The translations under genes were made by a program, and so were the position numbers. Below, piece by piece: positions 21,638 through 29,714 of a stretch of DNA of 64,000 bases (position 1 is the stretch's first letter; every line of letters begins with the position of its first letter). The notes below the pieces were generated by a model, which was given only the letters and a program-made list of their open reading frames with translations, searched no databases and was not told the origin of the DNA. Location: assembly GCF_014279595.1 (NCBI RefSeq), contig NZ_CP047943.1, positions 186,001 to 250,000 on the forward strand, read 5' to 3'. The DNA comes from Synechococcus sp. RS9909. Its GTDB lineage: Bacteria > Cyanobacteriota > Cyanobacteriia > PCC-6307 > Cyanobiaceae.

Positions 21638-22692
21638 CAAGTCGCCCCCCGGTAGCCCTGGGGGTTGGCCGATTGCCAGGCCCAGCCATCGCGGCACATG
21701 TCGGCGAGGGAGCGCTGCGCTTTCCAGCCGAGCACGGCTTCCGCCTGCTTGGGGCAGGCTTCCAGTTTGGGCACATCACCGGGGCGGCGTCCTACCACTT
21801 CGTAGGGGATGGTGATGCCTGTGGCGGTTTCAAAGCCATGCACCACATCCAGCACACTGAGCCCTTGCCCCGTGCCCAGGTTGAGGGTGAGGGAGGTGGG
21901 GGCATTGGCCTGAAGCAGGTGCTCAACAGCAGCGCTATGGGCCTCCGCCAGATCCATCACGTGCAGGTAATCGCGGATGCCGGTGCCATCGGGGGTGGGG
22001 TAGTCGTTGCCGAACACCTTGAGTTGCTTCAGCCGTCCAGCGGCGATCTGCGTGATGAAGGGGAAGAGATTGTTGGGGATCCCCAGCGGGTCTTCGCCGA
22101 TGCGTCCCGAGGGGTGGGCGCCCACGGGATTGAAATAACGCAGGGCAGCAACCCGCCAGGGGCCTGAAACAGACAGTGCGTGTAGCATCTGCTCCACGGC
22201 CAGCTTGGTTTGGGCGTAAGGGTGAATGGGGTTGGTGGGGGTGGTTTCGGTGAGAGGGAAAACCTCTGGCTCGCCGTACACCGTGCTCGTGCTGCTGAAC
22301 ACCAGCACCCGGCAGCCATGGGCGTCCATGGCGCTCAACAGGGCGCGGGAGCCGCCCACGTTCACGTCCCAGTAGCGCAGGGGTTGGGCGACGGATTCAC
22401 CGACGGCCTTGAGACCGGCGAAGTGGATCACCGCCTCGATCGGGGAGCCGGCGGCCGCGGCGCCGGAGAACATCCGCTCGAGCAGGGCCGCATCGCGCAG
22501 ATCGCCGCGCACCAGCTCGAGCCGATCCGTCACGAGCGGCACACCCGCCAGCTCCTGAACGCGCTCCAGGGCGATGGGGGAGCTGTTGGAGAAATCGTCG
22601 AGCACCACCAGGTCGTGGCCAGCCTCGAGCAACACCAGGCAGGTGTGGCTGCCAATGAAGCCGGCACCACCGGTGATGAGCAAACGGGCCAT
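21637..22692 (-). CDS. galE: UDP-glucose 4-epimerase
   Basis: Interconverts UDP-glucose and UDP-galactose (possibly also the N-acetyl forms). The 351 residues contain the Rossmann motif TGGAGFIGSHTC, VIHFAGLKAVGES, the SSTSTVYG strand with the catalytic serine/threonine, YAQTKLAVEQ with the tyrosine-lysine pair, and RYFNPVGAHPSG. Length is normal. It ends with a one-base overlap to the VVWEPV gene and follows the chain-length gene by 8 bases, so it belongs to the export operon and would supply galactose for the polysaccharide. Confidence 0.93.
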   Translation of the reverse strand: MARLLITGGAGFIGSHTCLVLLEAGHDLVVLDDFSNSSPIALERVQELAGVPLVTDRLELVRGDLRDAALLERMFSGAAAAGSPIEAVIHFAGLKAVGESVAQPLRYWDVNVGGSRALLSAMDAHGCRVLVFSSTSTVYGEPEVFPLTETTPTNPIHPYAQTKLAVEQMLHALSVSGPWRVAALRYFNPVGAHPSGRIGEDPLGIPNNLFPFITQIAAGRLKQLKVFGNDYPTPDGTGIRDYLHVMDLAEAHSAAVEHLLQANAPTSLTLNLGTGQGLSVLDVVHGFETATGITIPYEVVGRRPGDVPKLEACPKQAEAVLGWKAQRSLADMCRDGWAWQSANPQGYRGAT

Positions 22693-22700
22693 GGCGGAGC

Positions 22701-24506
22701 TCAGGCCTCGCCTTCGGCGTTGAACCCGGATGCGAGCCCTGTGTCGAGCAACACCCAGCCGGCCACCGGGCTGCCCTGGAGGGCGAGCTGCTCGCGCAGC
22801 TGACGCAGCTGCTCCCGCTTGGCGGCGCCGGGGGCGGTGAGCAGCAGCTGGGTGCTGCAGGCGCGGGTGGCGAGCAGATCGCGGCTCACCACCAGCTCGC
22901 GGCTGCTGCCGAGGGCGCGGCGCAGCTCAGCGCTGAAGGCCTCCAGGGCGGCGGGATCGAGGTTGCCCACGGGGATCAGGGCCACCGCACCACGTTCTCC
23001 ACCGCTGCCGAGCCCTGAAGCGGCGAGGGGTCCATCGGCGAGCAGCTGGATCGGGCCACTCCAGGCCTGCGGTGCGAGCTCGCCCTGGCAGGGCAGGCGC
23101 TCGAGCAGGGGACCGGGCAGGTCGCGAGACAGTTCGTCGCTGCTGAAGACGCGGCCGCTGCGGCGGTCGCTCACCAGGGCACCACCGCTGCCCAGCACCA
23201 GACCGGCGAGCAGGCCGAGGGCGAGGGTGCGGCCCTTGCGGGGGCTCACGGGTTTGTCGAGCAGGGTGGGGGTGGAGATCAGCTCCCAGGGGCTGGTGGC
23301 GCGGGCCTGCTCCAGCTCGAACTGCTTGAGCTGGTTCTGCAGGGTCACCAGGGTGGCTTCATCGCGCAGGGCCTGTTGGGTGAGTTCGCGGTGGCGGCTC
23401 ACCACATCCTTGGGGCGATCGAGGGCCTGGAGGTTGGCCTTGGCCAGATCGAGCTCCCCCTTGAGCAGGGCGATCGTCTGCTGATTGATGTAACGCACCA
23501 GGGTGTTGCGTTCGCGCTGGAGCTTCTGCACCAGGGGGTCGCTGTCTTTGAAACGGGAGCGCAGCTCGGCCAGGCGGGTTTCCACCGAGGTGAGCTGGTC
23601 GAAGGTCGACGACTTGTCGGTGAGAGACGCGAGCTGGGAGGCGAAGTAGAGCGAACCGGCACCGGCCTTGGTGGCTTCCTGGATCTGCACCTCGAGCGCC
23701 TTCACCTTCTGCTGGGCGGCGGTGCGGGCCGCCTCAACGCTGCCGCCGCTGCCTCCCACCGATGCGCCAGAGCCAACGCCATCTTTCGACACACCGGCAC
23801 CGGCCACGTTGCCGGCGAGGGGCAGGCCGTCGAGCAGGCCGAGACCGTTGGCGTAGCCATAATCGAGGGCGGCGCGGCTGCTGGCCTCAGCCTGGGGCTT
23901 GATCTGGGCGATCTGGGCCTGGAGGTAGGCGATCACGTTGCTGAGCTCGCGGGAACGGCCGCGGTTGGAATAGCTCTGGTAGGCCTGGGAGATCATGCGC
24001 GTGATCGGCAGCACCAGCTGTTCGTTGGTGTCGCGGAATTCCACGTTGAGCACGGAGGTGCCCTTCTCCTCTTCGGCGGTGATCGCCGATTTGGCCCAGT
24101 CCTGGAAGCGCATTGCTTTTGCCACTTCAGGTGGTTTGCGCGCCTTGACGGCATCAAACACGGGCAGCAGCACCGAGGGGCTGTTGAGGATCTGCACCTC
24201 GGTGGCGATCGAATCGTTGCCGCCGGCACCACCAAGGCCGGCGATGGCTGCCAGTGCAGGGTTCTGGGACAGCAGGGATGCTGCCCCACCAGCCTTCTCT
24301 CCGGACAGCACGATCTGGAACTCGCCCTGATACACCGGCTTTGTGCGAGCGAGTTGAATCCCTGCGATCAAGAGGCCGAGAGCACCTCCTCCCACAATCC
24401 AGGTCCAGCGGCGCCCCAGGGCACCGGCCACCTGGCGCAAGTCAATCTCATCATCGGCGCCGGGCTGGGCGAGCAGGGGCTGTTCAGCGGGGGCGGTGGT
24501 TGTCAT
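22701..24506 (-). CDS. Wzz/Wzc-type chain-length determinant, no kinase motif
   Basis: An inner-membrane polysaccharide co-polymerase of 601 residues. It has a Wzz domain with membrane segment at about residues 34-50 (WIVGGGALGLLIAGIQLA), a long coiled-coil periplasmic part (residues about 180-400, rich in Gln and Ala), and a second membrane segment near residue 430 (LALGLLAGLVLGSGGALVSD) preceded by the proline-rich P-x2-P-x4 segment LLDKPVSPRKGR. The C-terminal cytoplasmic part has no Walker A or tyrosine tail that I can see, so it is a kinase-less or degenerate Wzc relative. It overlaps the wza-like stop by ATGA. Probably sets polymer length for the export system. Confidence 0.85.
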   Translation of the reverse strand: MTTTAPAEQPLLAQPGADDEIDLRQVAGALGRRWTWIVGGGALGLLIAGIQLARTKPVYQGEFQIVLSGEKAGGAASLLSQNPALAAIAGLGGAGGNDSIATEVQILNSPSVLLPVFDAVKARKPPEVAKAMRFQDWAKSAITAEEEKGTSVLNVEFRDTNEQLVLPITRMISQAYQSYSNRGRSRELSNVIAYLQAQIAQIKPQAEASSRAALDYGYANGLGLLDGLPLAGNVAGAGVSKDGVGSGASVGGSGGSVEAARTAAQQKVKALEVQIQEATKAGAGSLYFASQLASLTDKSSTFDQLTSVETRLAELRSRFKDSDPLVQKLQRERNTLVRYINQQTIALLKGELDLAKANLQALDRPKDVVSRHRELTQQALRDEATLVTLQNQLKQFELEQARATSPWELISTPTLLDKPVSPRKGRTLALGLLAGLVLGSGGALVSDRRSGRVFSSDELSRDLPGPLLERLPCQGELAPQAWSGPIQLLADGPLAASGLGSGGERGAVALIPVGNLDPAALEAFSAELRRALGSSRELVVSRDLLATRACSTQLLLTAPGAAKREQLRQLREQLALQGSPVAGWVLLDTGLASGFNAEGEA

Positions 24507-25768
24507 TCCTTGAAGAGGCTGTACACCGAATAGATCCCCACGGCCGGGCCGGTGAGCTCATTGAGCACGGTGACGGTGGCGGAGAGGGGCGAGTCGTTGA
24601 CGCGCACCACATCGCCGGCCATCAGGATCGGGTTCTTGAAGGAGCCGGCGGGGGAGGGCCCGCCCACGAAGAATTTGCGCTTGTCGGTGCTGCCGTCGCG
24701 GTTGAAGCGGATGAACTCCACCTGGCCGCGCAGCAGCTTTTGGCCGCCGGCGGCGGCGAGGGCCTGATCGAGCGAGGCGCCCTGGGGCAGCACCTTGGAG
24801 CCGGGGTCACGCACGCGCCCGGTGACGAACACCTGCACGAAATCGGGGCTGAGGTTGGTCTGGCCGGCCTTGATGATCTGCTCGCGCAGCTCCACCGGCG
24901 AACGGGCCACCACCACGGTGTCGCCATCGAAGAGGCGGATGTTCTGGGTTTCGTTGCCGTCGGTGATCAGCTCGAGGAAATTGAGCTGGGTGCGCATCTT
25001 GCCGCCGCCGCTGCTGAGGGGGCGCTTGCGGGTGACGGACACCTCGCTCAGCTTGGAGAAGGGGGTGACGCCACCGGCGGTGCGCAGGGCATCGAAAACG
25101 GTGGGAAGGCGCAGGCCACGGTTGATCTCCACTCCCTCGATCCGGGGCCCCACCTGGGCGGCAGGGTTGACTGTGCCTGTGCCTGTGCCTGTGCCGATTT
25201 GGCCGGTGGCCAGGTTGATCGAGCCGGATTGAGCGACAGAACCGGCCTGTTCAGCTCCCACCACCCCCTGCTGGCCGGAGAGGTAGTAATAACCCGGGCG
25301 TTGCACCTCACCGCCGATGTAAACGCGGATCGGCCGGTAGGCGGCCGGGCTCACGAACACCTGGGGATCGCGTACGTAGGCGCTGAACTGCTGGGTGAGG
25401 AAGTAGCGCAGCTCCTCCACCGTGAGCCCTTCCACGTAAAGGGAGCGCAGGCGGGGGAGATAAAGGGTGCCGTCGGGGCCGATCGAGAACACGCCGGAGT
25501 ATTCGGGCACATCGAGCAGCTCCACCACCACCGCATCACCGGGGCCGAGGATGTAGGCGTCCTGGATCGGGGCGGTGGGGATCGGCCGCGGCGCTGGGGC
25601 CTGGCCTGGGGCGCTGATCGTGATCGTTTCGCTCACCGATTCGCGCAGCTGCAGGGTCTCTTGCAACTGCTGCTGCGCCATGGCCGCCGGCAGTCCGAAA
25701 CTGCTGGCCAGCACAGCGGTTCCCAGCCAACCGACCGTACGACGTCGTTGATGGATCAACGTATTCAT
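24503..25768 (-). CDS. Polysaccharide export outer-membrane protein, Wza family
   Basis: Forms the outer-membrane export channel. The 421 residues begin with a signal peptide (LGTAVLASSFGLPAAMAQ), then the PES domain YILGPGDAVVVELLDVPEYSG with DGTLYLPRL, followed by SLBB segments (VYIGGEVQRPGYYYLSG, VFVTGRVRDPGSK) and GDVVRVNDSP. ATG at 25768 is the only start placing a signal peptide first; it lacks a clear Shine-Dalgarno. It is the first gene of the leftward operon wza-wzz-galE-VVWEPV-selD-sulfotransferase. A run of Gly-Thr repeats near residue 195 comes from a DNA hexamer repeat. Confidence 0.9.
   Translation of the reverse strand: MNTLIHQRRRTVGWLGTAVLASSFGLPAAMAQQQLQETLQLRESVSETITISAPGQAPAPRPIPTAPIQDAYILGPGDAVVVELLDVPEYSGVFSIGPDGTLYLPRLRSLYVEGLTVEELRYFLTQQFSAYVRDPQVFVSPAAYRPIRVYIGGEVQRPGYYYLSGQQGVVGAEQAGSVAQSGSINLATGQIGTGTGTGTVNPAAQVGPRIEGVEINRGLRLPTVFDALRTAGGVTPFSKLSEVSVTRKRPLSSGGGKMRTQLNFLELITDGNETQNIRLFDGDTVVVARSPVELREQIIKAGQTNLSPDFVQVFVTGRVRDPGSKVLPQGASLDQALAAAGGQKLLRGQVEFIRFNRDGSTDKRKFFVGGPSPAGSFKNPILMAGDVVRVNDSPLSATVTVLNELTGPAVGIYSVYSLFKE
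25171..25194. repeat. Hexanucleotide tandem repeat inside the wza-like gene
   Basis: Four perfect copies of CTGTGC in a row. On the coding strand they give alternating Gly-Thr residues. Since the unit is 6 bases, changes in copy number would keep the frame and only alter the length of the Gly-Thr run. Confidence 0.85.
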
Positions 25769-25900
25769 GCAGGAGAACGTACGCGACACCCCGGTGCCGG
25801 GTGCAGCGCTGGGGTCGGGTGCACAGCCGTCTGCGCCTGCTGAGCTGCCCTGCTGCGATGCCCTGCTTTGGATTGGTGCCGAAGCCGTGGCACACTCGCC

Positions 25901-25914
25901 CCACGACGTCGTGG
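25901..25914. promoter_or_regulatory. 14-bp perfect palindrome upstream of the wza-like gene
   Basis: CCACGACGTCGTGG reads the same on both strands and lies about 130 bases before the start of the export operon. It could be an operator half-site pair or simply chance in GC-rich DNA. No nearby -35/-10 pair is clear. Confidence 0.3.
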
Positions 25915-25985
25915 CCGAGACAGTTGAGCCCTGCTCCTGTCCGCTGCGACCGCAGGCAGAGGTGATGTGCCTGCACGATGACCTG

Positions 25986-26287
25986 AACGTTGTGTATGGC
26001 ATCAAACAGCGCGCCTCCTCGTTCAATACCAGCCGGATCCGGCGTCCACCGCCAACAGCGATGCGCTGGGCACGCTGCGGATCCTGGTGCAGGAGATCCC
26101 GCAGAAGGAGAGCTACGGGATGCTTGCCTGCAACGGGGTGCTGTTCAACCACGAGAGCCCGCGGCGGGGTGAAACGTTTGTGACGCGCAAGATCACGCGG
26201 GGCCTGGCGCGGGTGGATGCCGGACTCGACGACTGCCTCTACATGGGCAATCTCGACTCACTGCGCGACTGGGGCCACGCCCGCGAC
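25986..26287 (+). pseudogene. gmd: GDP-mannose 4,6-dehydratase pseudogene (fragments)
   Basis: Two frames carry pieces of GMD in the correct order. 25986-26039 gives [18 protein letters not shown], equivalent to residues about 27-45 of GMD. 26042-26287 in another frame gives [14 protein letters not shown], then [19 protein letters not shown] and [13 protein letters not shown]. Roughly 60 residues between the first two parts, about 45 residues before QKESYG, and everything after RDWGHARD are missing. The intact gmd at 44738 has matching segments ([28 protein letters not shown]). This copy is GC-rich like the host genome, so it is probably the original resident gene. Confidence 0.85.
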
Positions 26288-26436
26288 AGGAGCTCTGCTG
26301 GGCTTCACCAGGAGTGCCCGGCCTTCTGTGCGGTCTGTACAGAACTGGAAAACAGTCGGTGGACTGACTTGGCCCGTCTCTGCCTCGCACGCATGCAGGA
26401 TGCAGTTAGAGTGCATGCAACGCCTGCATTCGCCTC
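26288..26436 (+). promoter_or_regulatory. vapB-like upstream region with clustered TGCA motifs
   Basis: Between 26392 and 26430 there are five TGCA tetramers (26394, 26401, 26412, 26416, 26425), including ATGCAG and its inverted form CTGCAT. Ribbon-helix-helix antitoxins often bind short repeated palindromes next to their own promoter, so this is a candidate autoregulatory operator for the toxin-antitoxin pair that starts at 26437. The rest of this gap shows nothing recognisable. Confidence 0.35.
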
Positions 26437-26682
26437 ATGGCCACCCTTCAAATCCGCGACTTGCCAGACCCGCTGCATCAACTCCTGCAGCTGCGGGCAC
26501 GGCGCTCTCACCGCAGTTTGAGCCAGCAAGCCCTGATGGATTTGCAGGAGGCCAGTGGTGGCGATCCGCGTGAGCGGCGTCGGCAGGCTCTTGCCGATCT
26601 GGCCGCTTTGGCGGAAGAGCGTGGTGGAGCTGCATTTGAGCCATCTCCAGAAGCGCTGATCCGCCAGGACAGGGAGCGTTGA
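26437..26682 (+). CDS. Antitoxin, FitA-like ribbon-helix-helix
   Basis: An 81-residue protein. The N-terminus [21 protein letters not shown] followed by [12 protein letters not shown] is the ribbon-helix-helix pattern of FitA/VapB antitoxins (strand with alternating residues, then two helices). The C-terminal half is charged and would wrap the toxin. The stop is one base before the GTG start of the PIN-domain toxin, as expected for a co-translated pair. Probably autoregulates through the TGCA cluster upstream. Confidence 0.8.
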   Translation: MATLQIRDLPDPLHQLLQLRARRSHRSLSQQALMDLQEASGGDPRERRRQALADLAALAEERGGAAFEPSPEALIRQDRER

Positions 26683-26683
26683 G

Positions 26684-27088
26684 GTGGCTTCGCTGAAATC
26701 ACGCAGCCTCGTATTGGATGCTTCGGCGGTGGTGCGGATCATTGAGGGATCTCCTCAGGCAGTTGCCTTTCAGCAAGCGGTTGTCGACGCTGAATTGGTT
26801 CTGGCGCCTGAGCTGATGCTCACTGAAGTGTCCAATGCTCTCTGGCGGCTACAGAGAGCTGGTCAGCTGCAGGTCGAAGGCTTGCAGCAGTGCCTCAGCC
26901 GGGGTGCTGCGCTTGTGGATCACATCGAACCCGACCGTCACCTTCAGGTGGAAGCACTGGCACTGGCGTGTCATCTGGATCACCCGGTTTACGATTGCCT
27001 TTATCTGGCTTTGGCGCGCCGAGAAGCGGCCGTGCTGCTTACGGCTGATCAAAAACTCATGGCTCTTGCCACGCAGGTCTTGCCGTAG
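26684..27088 (+). CDS. VapC-type toxin, PIN domain ribonuclease
   Basis: A 134-residue PIN-domain protein that would cleave RNA unless held by the antitoxin. Acidic active-site residues are visible: LVLDASAVVR near residue 12, LMLTEVSNALW near residue 48, and YDCLYLALARR near residue 104, with LLTADQKL after it. The start is a GTG at 26684. A partial second copy of its middle (QCLSRAAALVDHIEPDRHL) is found at 28673-28790, so the region has duplicated. Function is inferred from family. Confidence 0.85.
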   Translation: MASLKSRSLVLDASAVVRIIEGSPQAVAFQQAVVDAELVLAPELMLTEVSNALWRLQRAGQLQVEGLQQCLSRGAALVDHIEPDRHLQVEALALACHLDHPVYDCLYLALARREAAVLLTADQKLMALATQVLP

Positions 27089-27149
27089 CCGCTCCCTATC
27101 TGTTGGCTCAGCCAGTGCCACGCTCCGTTTGAACAGCGATCGCGTGGAC

Positions 27150-27780
27150 TTACCGCGTTTTTCAGAGCGCTCCAGACCTGATTCGCTCCCTGCTGCCGAA
27201 TCGAGGCGATAGCGCCTCGATGGTGTGCTCTGGCCCGGTGGTGCTGCTGGAGGTGATGGTGATCACACCCCACCAACGGCACAAGCTGGGTCCCGCTCGG
27301 CTACCGTGACAGCTCCAGGTGTTTCTGGCCGAGGTGCACTGGATCAGCCTGGAAGCGCTGAGCCGGCAGCAGGATCTTGATCCACTGCTCAACCTGCTCA
27401 CCCTGCCCGTGCGGCCCGAGGCCGAGCTGCCCGCGGGCAGTCAACAGACTGCTGGTGCAACGGTTTCCCCAGCTCACTGAGGCAGAAATCATGGAGATCG
27501 CCGGTATCCCTCGAGAAGAAATCCGTCACACCCGGCGGTACAGGACTGGCTAGCCGAAGGCCGGCAGGAGGGCCGCGAGGAAGGCCGCGAGCAAGGCCGC
27601 CAACAGGAAGCCGCCAGCGTCACTCTCCGCCAGCTGGCCCGCCGCTGCGGCCCCCTGAGCGAGGCCACCACCGCCCGCATCCAGTCCTTCCCCCTGGAGC
27701 AGCTCGAGGCCCTGGCTGAAGCCCTGCTCGATTTCCAGGGCGCCGACGACCTCACCGCCTGGCTGTCCACCAACAGCTGA
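27150..27780 (+). pseudogene. DUF2887/DUF4351 (Rpn-like) pseudogene
   Basis: Pieces of a YdaD/Rpn-type nuclease-like gene spread over two frames with stop codons. About 27163-27205 reads FQSAPDLIRSLLP, typical of the DUF2887 N-terminus. About 27450-27540 reads RFPQLTEAEIMEIAGI. From about 27540 to 27780 it reads QDWLAEGRQEGREEGREQG, then a DUF4351 tail TLRQLARRCGPLSEATT, ending GADDLTAWLSTNS. The tail is close to that of the intact gene at 28843-29694. At least two frameshifts and a stop at 27307 break it. Confidence 0.75.
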
Positions 27781-27888
27781 ATCGCTTCCAGCTGGTGCTC
27801 TAAGACTTGGGCGAATGCCCTGGTGATGCGCTATTCGGTGTCACTCCATCCGACTTGTCGAGTAGCCCAAGCCCGAGTGAACTTGGCC

Positions 27889-28024
27889 CAGGACTGGCTC
27901 GCCGAAGGCCACCATCGCCCGCATCCAGTCCCTTCCCCTGGAGCAGCTCGAGGCCCTGGCCGGCGCCCTGCTCGACTTCACAGGCCCCGACGACCTGCCA
28001 GCCCGTGGCGCTCTGTCCAGCTAG
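27889..28024 (+). pseudogene. Second, shortened DUF4351 tail fragment
   Basis: A short frame reads QDWLAEG and then, after a jump, ARIQSLPLEQLEALAGALLDF and a stop at 28022-28024. Compared with the copy ending at 27780, about 95 bases between LAEGR and the TTARIQS segment are gone. It looks like the remnant of a duplicated Rpn-like gene. Confidence 0.7.
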
Positions 28025-28050
28025 CGTCAATAGGGCACCGGCCAGCGGCG

Positions 28051-28668
28051 ATGACCCTCACCACCAGCCCACATCCGGATCTCCTGCAGCTGAGATTCCC
28101 TACAGATCTGCGGCTCACCCCCGACCAGTTCGAACTGCTGTGCGCTGAAAACCGTGAGGCAGTGCTTGAGTTGGCCGCGGATGGCCATGTCATTACGATG
28201 ACGCCAACAGGTGGCGAAACCGGAGCCCGCAACGGAGAGCTCTTCTTTCAGCTCAAGCTGTACGCCAACCGCACAGCGCAGTGGAAAGCCTTCGATAGCT
28301 CCACTGGTTTCCAACTGCCAGACGGTTCTGTTCTGAGCCCTGATGCGTCCTTGGTCTGTCTGGAGCGCTGGCAGGCTTTGCGTGCGGAAGAGCGTCGACG
28401 CTTTGCACCTCTCTGCCCCGACTTGGTGGTGGAACTGTCCAGCCCCAGCGACGAGGGGCCGCGGGGGGTGACTGCCTTGCGCCAGAAAATGGCTTCTTAT
28501 CAGGCCAATGGCGCCCGGCTGGGTTGGCTGCTGCTGCCTGATCAGCAGGCCGTGGAGGTGTGGCCCGCCAGCGGCGCCTCGCAACGCCTGGAGCAGATTG
28601 ACGTGCTGGAGGCCACGCCTGAGTTCCCCGGGCTGCAGTTGCAGCTGGCTGAGATCTGGGCGGGTTAA
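28051..28668 (+). CDS. Uma2 family (DUF820) restriction-fold protein
   Basis: A 205-residue protein of the Uma2 family, which has the PD-(D/E)XK nuclease fold and is abundant in cyanobacteria. Features: LRLTPDQFELLCAENRE at the start, VITMTPTGGETGARNGELFFQL (family signature), STGFQLPDGSVLSPDASLV with the catalytic-type aspartate, and PDLVVELSSPSDEG with the glutamate, then KMASYQANGARLGWLL. ATG at 28051 is used; a longer frame extends to 27823 over the DUF4351 fragment. The in vivo role of Uma2 proteins is not established. Confidence 0.85.
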   Translation: MTLTTSPHPDLLQLRFPTDLRLTPDQFELLCAENREAVLELAADGHVITMTPTGGETGARNGELFFQLKLYANRTAQWKAFDSSTGFQLPDGSVLSPDASLVCLERWQALRAEERRRFAPLCPDLVVELSSPSDEGPRGVTALRQKMASYQANGARLGWLLLPDQQAVEVWPASGASQRLEQIDVLEATPEFPGLQLQLAEIWAG

Positions 28669-28672
28669 GTGG

Positions 28673-28790
28673 CGCGCTTGGCAGCAGTGCCTTAGTCGGG
28701 CCGCTGCGCTCGTGGATCACATCGAACCCGATCGTCACCTTCAGCTGGAAGCCCTGGCACTAGGCGGCCTGGCTGACGACCAGCGTCTGA
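28673..28790 (+). pseudogene. vapC fragment
   Basis: Reads WQQCLSRAAALVDHIEPDR then HLQLEALAL, nearly the same as the middle of the PIN toxin at 26684-27088 (LQQCLSRGAALVDHIEPDR). Both ends of the toxin are absent. It directly follows the Uma2 stop. A leftover from duplication or recombination of the toxin gene. Confidence 0.8.
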
Positions 28791-28842
28791 ACCCTCCAAG
28801 CTGCAGCTCCAGCGGCGCTCGCCAGAATGGCGGCGGTGTGAG

Positions 28843-29694
28843 GTGGCAGTGCTCTCCGACAAGCTCTTTTTCTGGCTGTTCCAGAACCAGCCCGATCGCA
28901 TCGTCAGCCTGTGCGGTGAACTGCCGGTGGACGCCGAGGGCTACAGCTTCACGGCACCGGTTCTGAAAGAACGGGAATACCGGCTGGATGGTTTGTTTCG
29001 TCCGGCGGCGGATCGTCCAGACCTTCCGGCTCTGATCCTGGAGGCGCAGATGGCACCGGATCCGGGCTTTCTGCGGCGTCTGTACGCCGAATCAGCGCGT
29101 CTGCTCCAGCAAGAGCCAACCATCCACCACTGGCAGGTGGTGGTGATCACGCCCTCGCGGCTGCTGAATTTCGGTGCGCCACAGCCGGTAGCCGAATTTC
29201 TGGAACACCGGGTGCGCTGGGTGGAGCTTCAACGCGAACGCTGGCAGGAGCCGGTGCCGCTGCTGCAGCGTTTGCTGGCACTGCTGCTGGAGCCCGAGAG
29301 GGAGCTTCCTTCGAGCAGCGAAGAGTTGCGCCAGGCCGCCACGGGTTCAGCCCTGGAGAGTGATCTCGATGATGTGATCGCCGCTATCTTGATTACACGC
29401 TTTCCAAGTCGTTCCATCCCTGAGGTCTGTGCCATGGGCGGAATCACCGTTGAAGACTTCACCCACAGCCGGATCTACCAGGAGATCGCCGGCATCGGCC
29501 GCCAGGAAGGCCGCCAACAAGGCGAAGCTGCCGTCACCCTGCGCCAGCTCAGCCGCCGCTGCGGCCCCCTGAGCGAAGCCACCACCGCTCGCATCCAGTC
29601 CCTGCCGCTGGAGCAGCTGGAGACCCTGGCGGAAGCCCTGCTCGATTTCCAGGGCGCCGACGACCTCGCCGCCTGGTTGTCCTCCAACAGCTGA
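28843..29694 (+). CDS. DUF2887/DUF4351 Rpn-like putative nuclease
   Basis: A 283-residue protein. The N-terminal part (SDKLFFWLFQNQPDRIVSL, FTAPVLKEREYRLDGLF, LPALILEAQM) is the PD-(D/E)XK-type DUF2887 domain also called YdaD or Rpn family, related to recombination-promoting nucleases. RIYQEIAGIGRQEGRQQG links to a C-terminal DUF4351 (TLRQLSRRCGPLSEATTAR to AAWLSSNS). Start GTG at 28843; GTG at 28849 is equally possible. It appears intact, while two other copies just upstream are broken. The IS5 element sits 20 bases after the stop. Function unproven. Confidence 0.75.
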   Translation: MAVLSDKLFFWLFQNQPDRIVSLCGELPVDAEGYSFTAPVLKEREYRLDGLFRPAADRPDLPALILEAQMAPDPGFLRRLYAESARLLQQEPTIHHWQVVVITPSRLLNFGAPQPVAEFLEHRVRWVELQRERWQEPVPLLQRLLALLLEPERELPSSSEELRQAATGSALESDLDDVIAAILITRFPSRSIPEVCAMGGITVEDFTHSRIYQEIAGIGRQEGRQQGEAAVTLRQLSRRCGPLSEATTARIQSLPLEQLETLAEALLDFQGADDLAAWLSSNS

Positions 29695-29714
29695 ATCGCT
29701 TCCAGCTGGTGCCC

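Noticed and set aside
22701-24506. Full Wzc tyrosine kinase
   Set aside because: No Walker A motif or tyrosine-rich tail seen in the C-terminal part.
23376-24533. Long plus-strand frame opposite the wzz-like gene
   Set aside because: Same reason: a composition-driven shadow without motifs.
24254-25843. Long plus-strand frame opposite the wza-like gene
   Set aside because: His/Gly/Ala-rich shadow; the minus strand encodes a clear export protein with a signal peptide.
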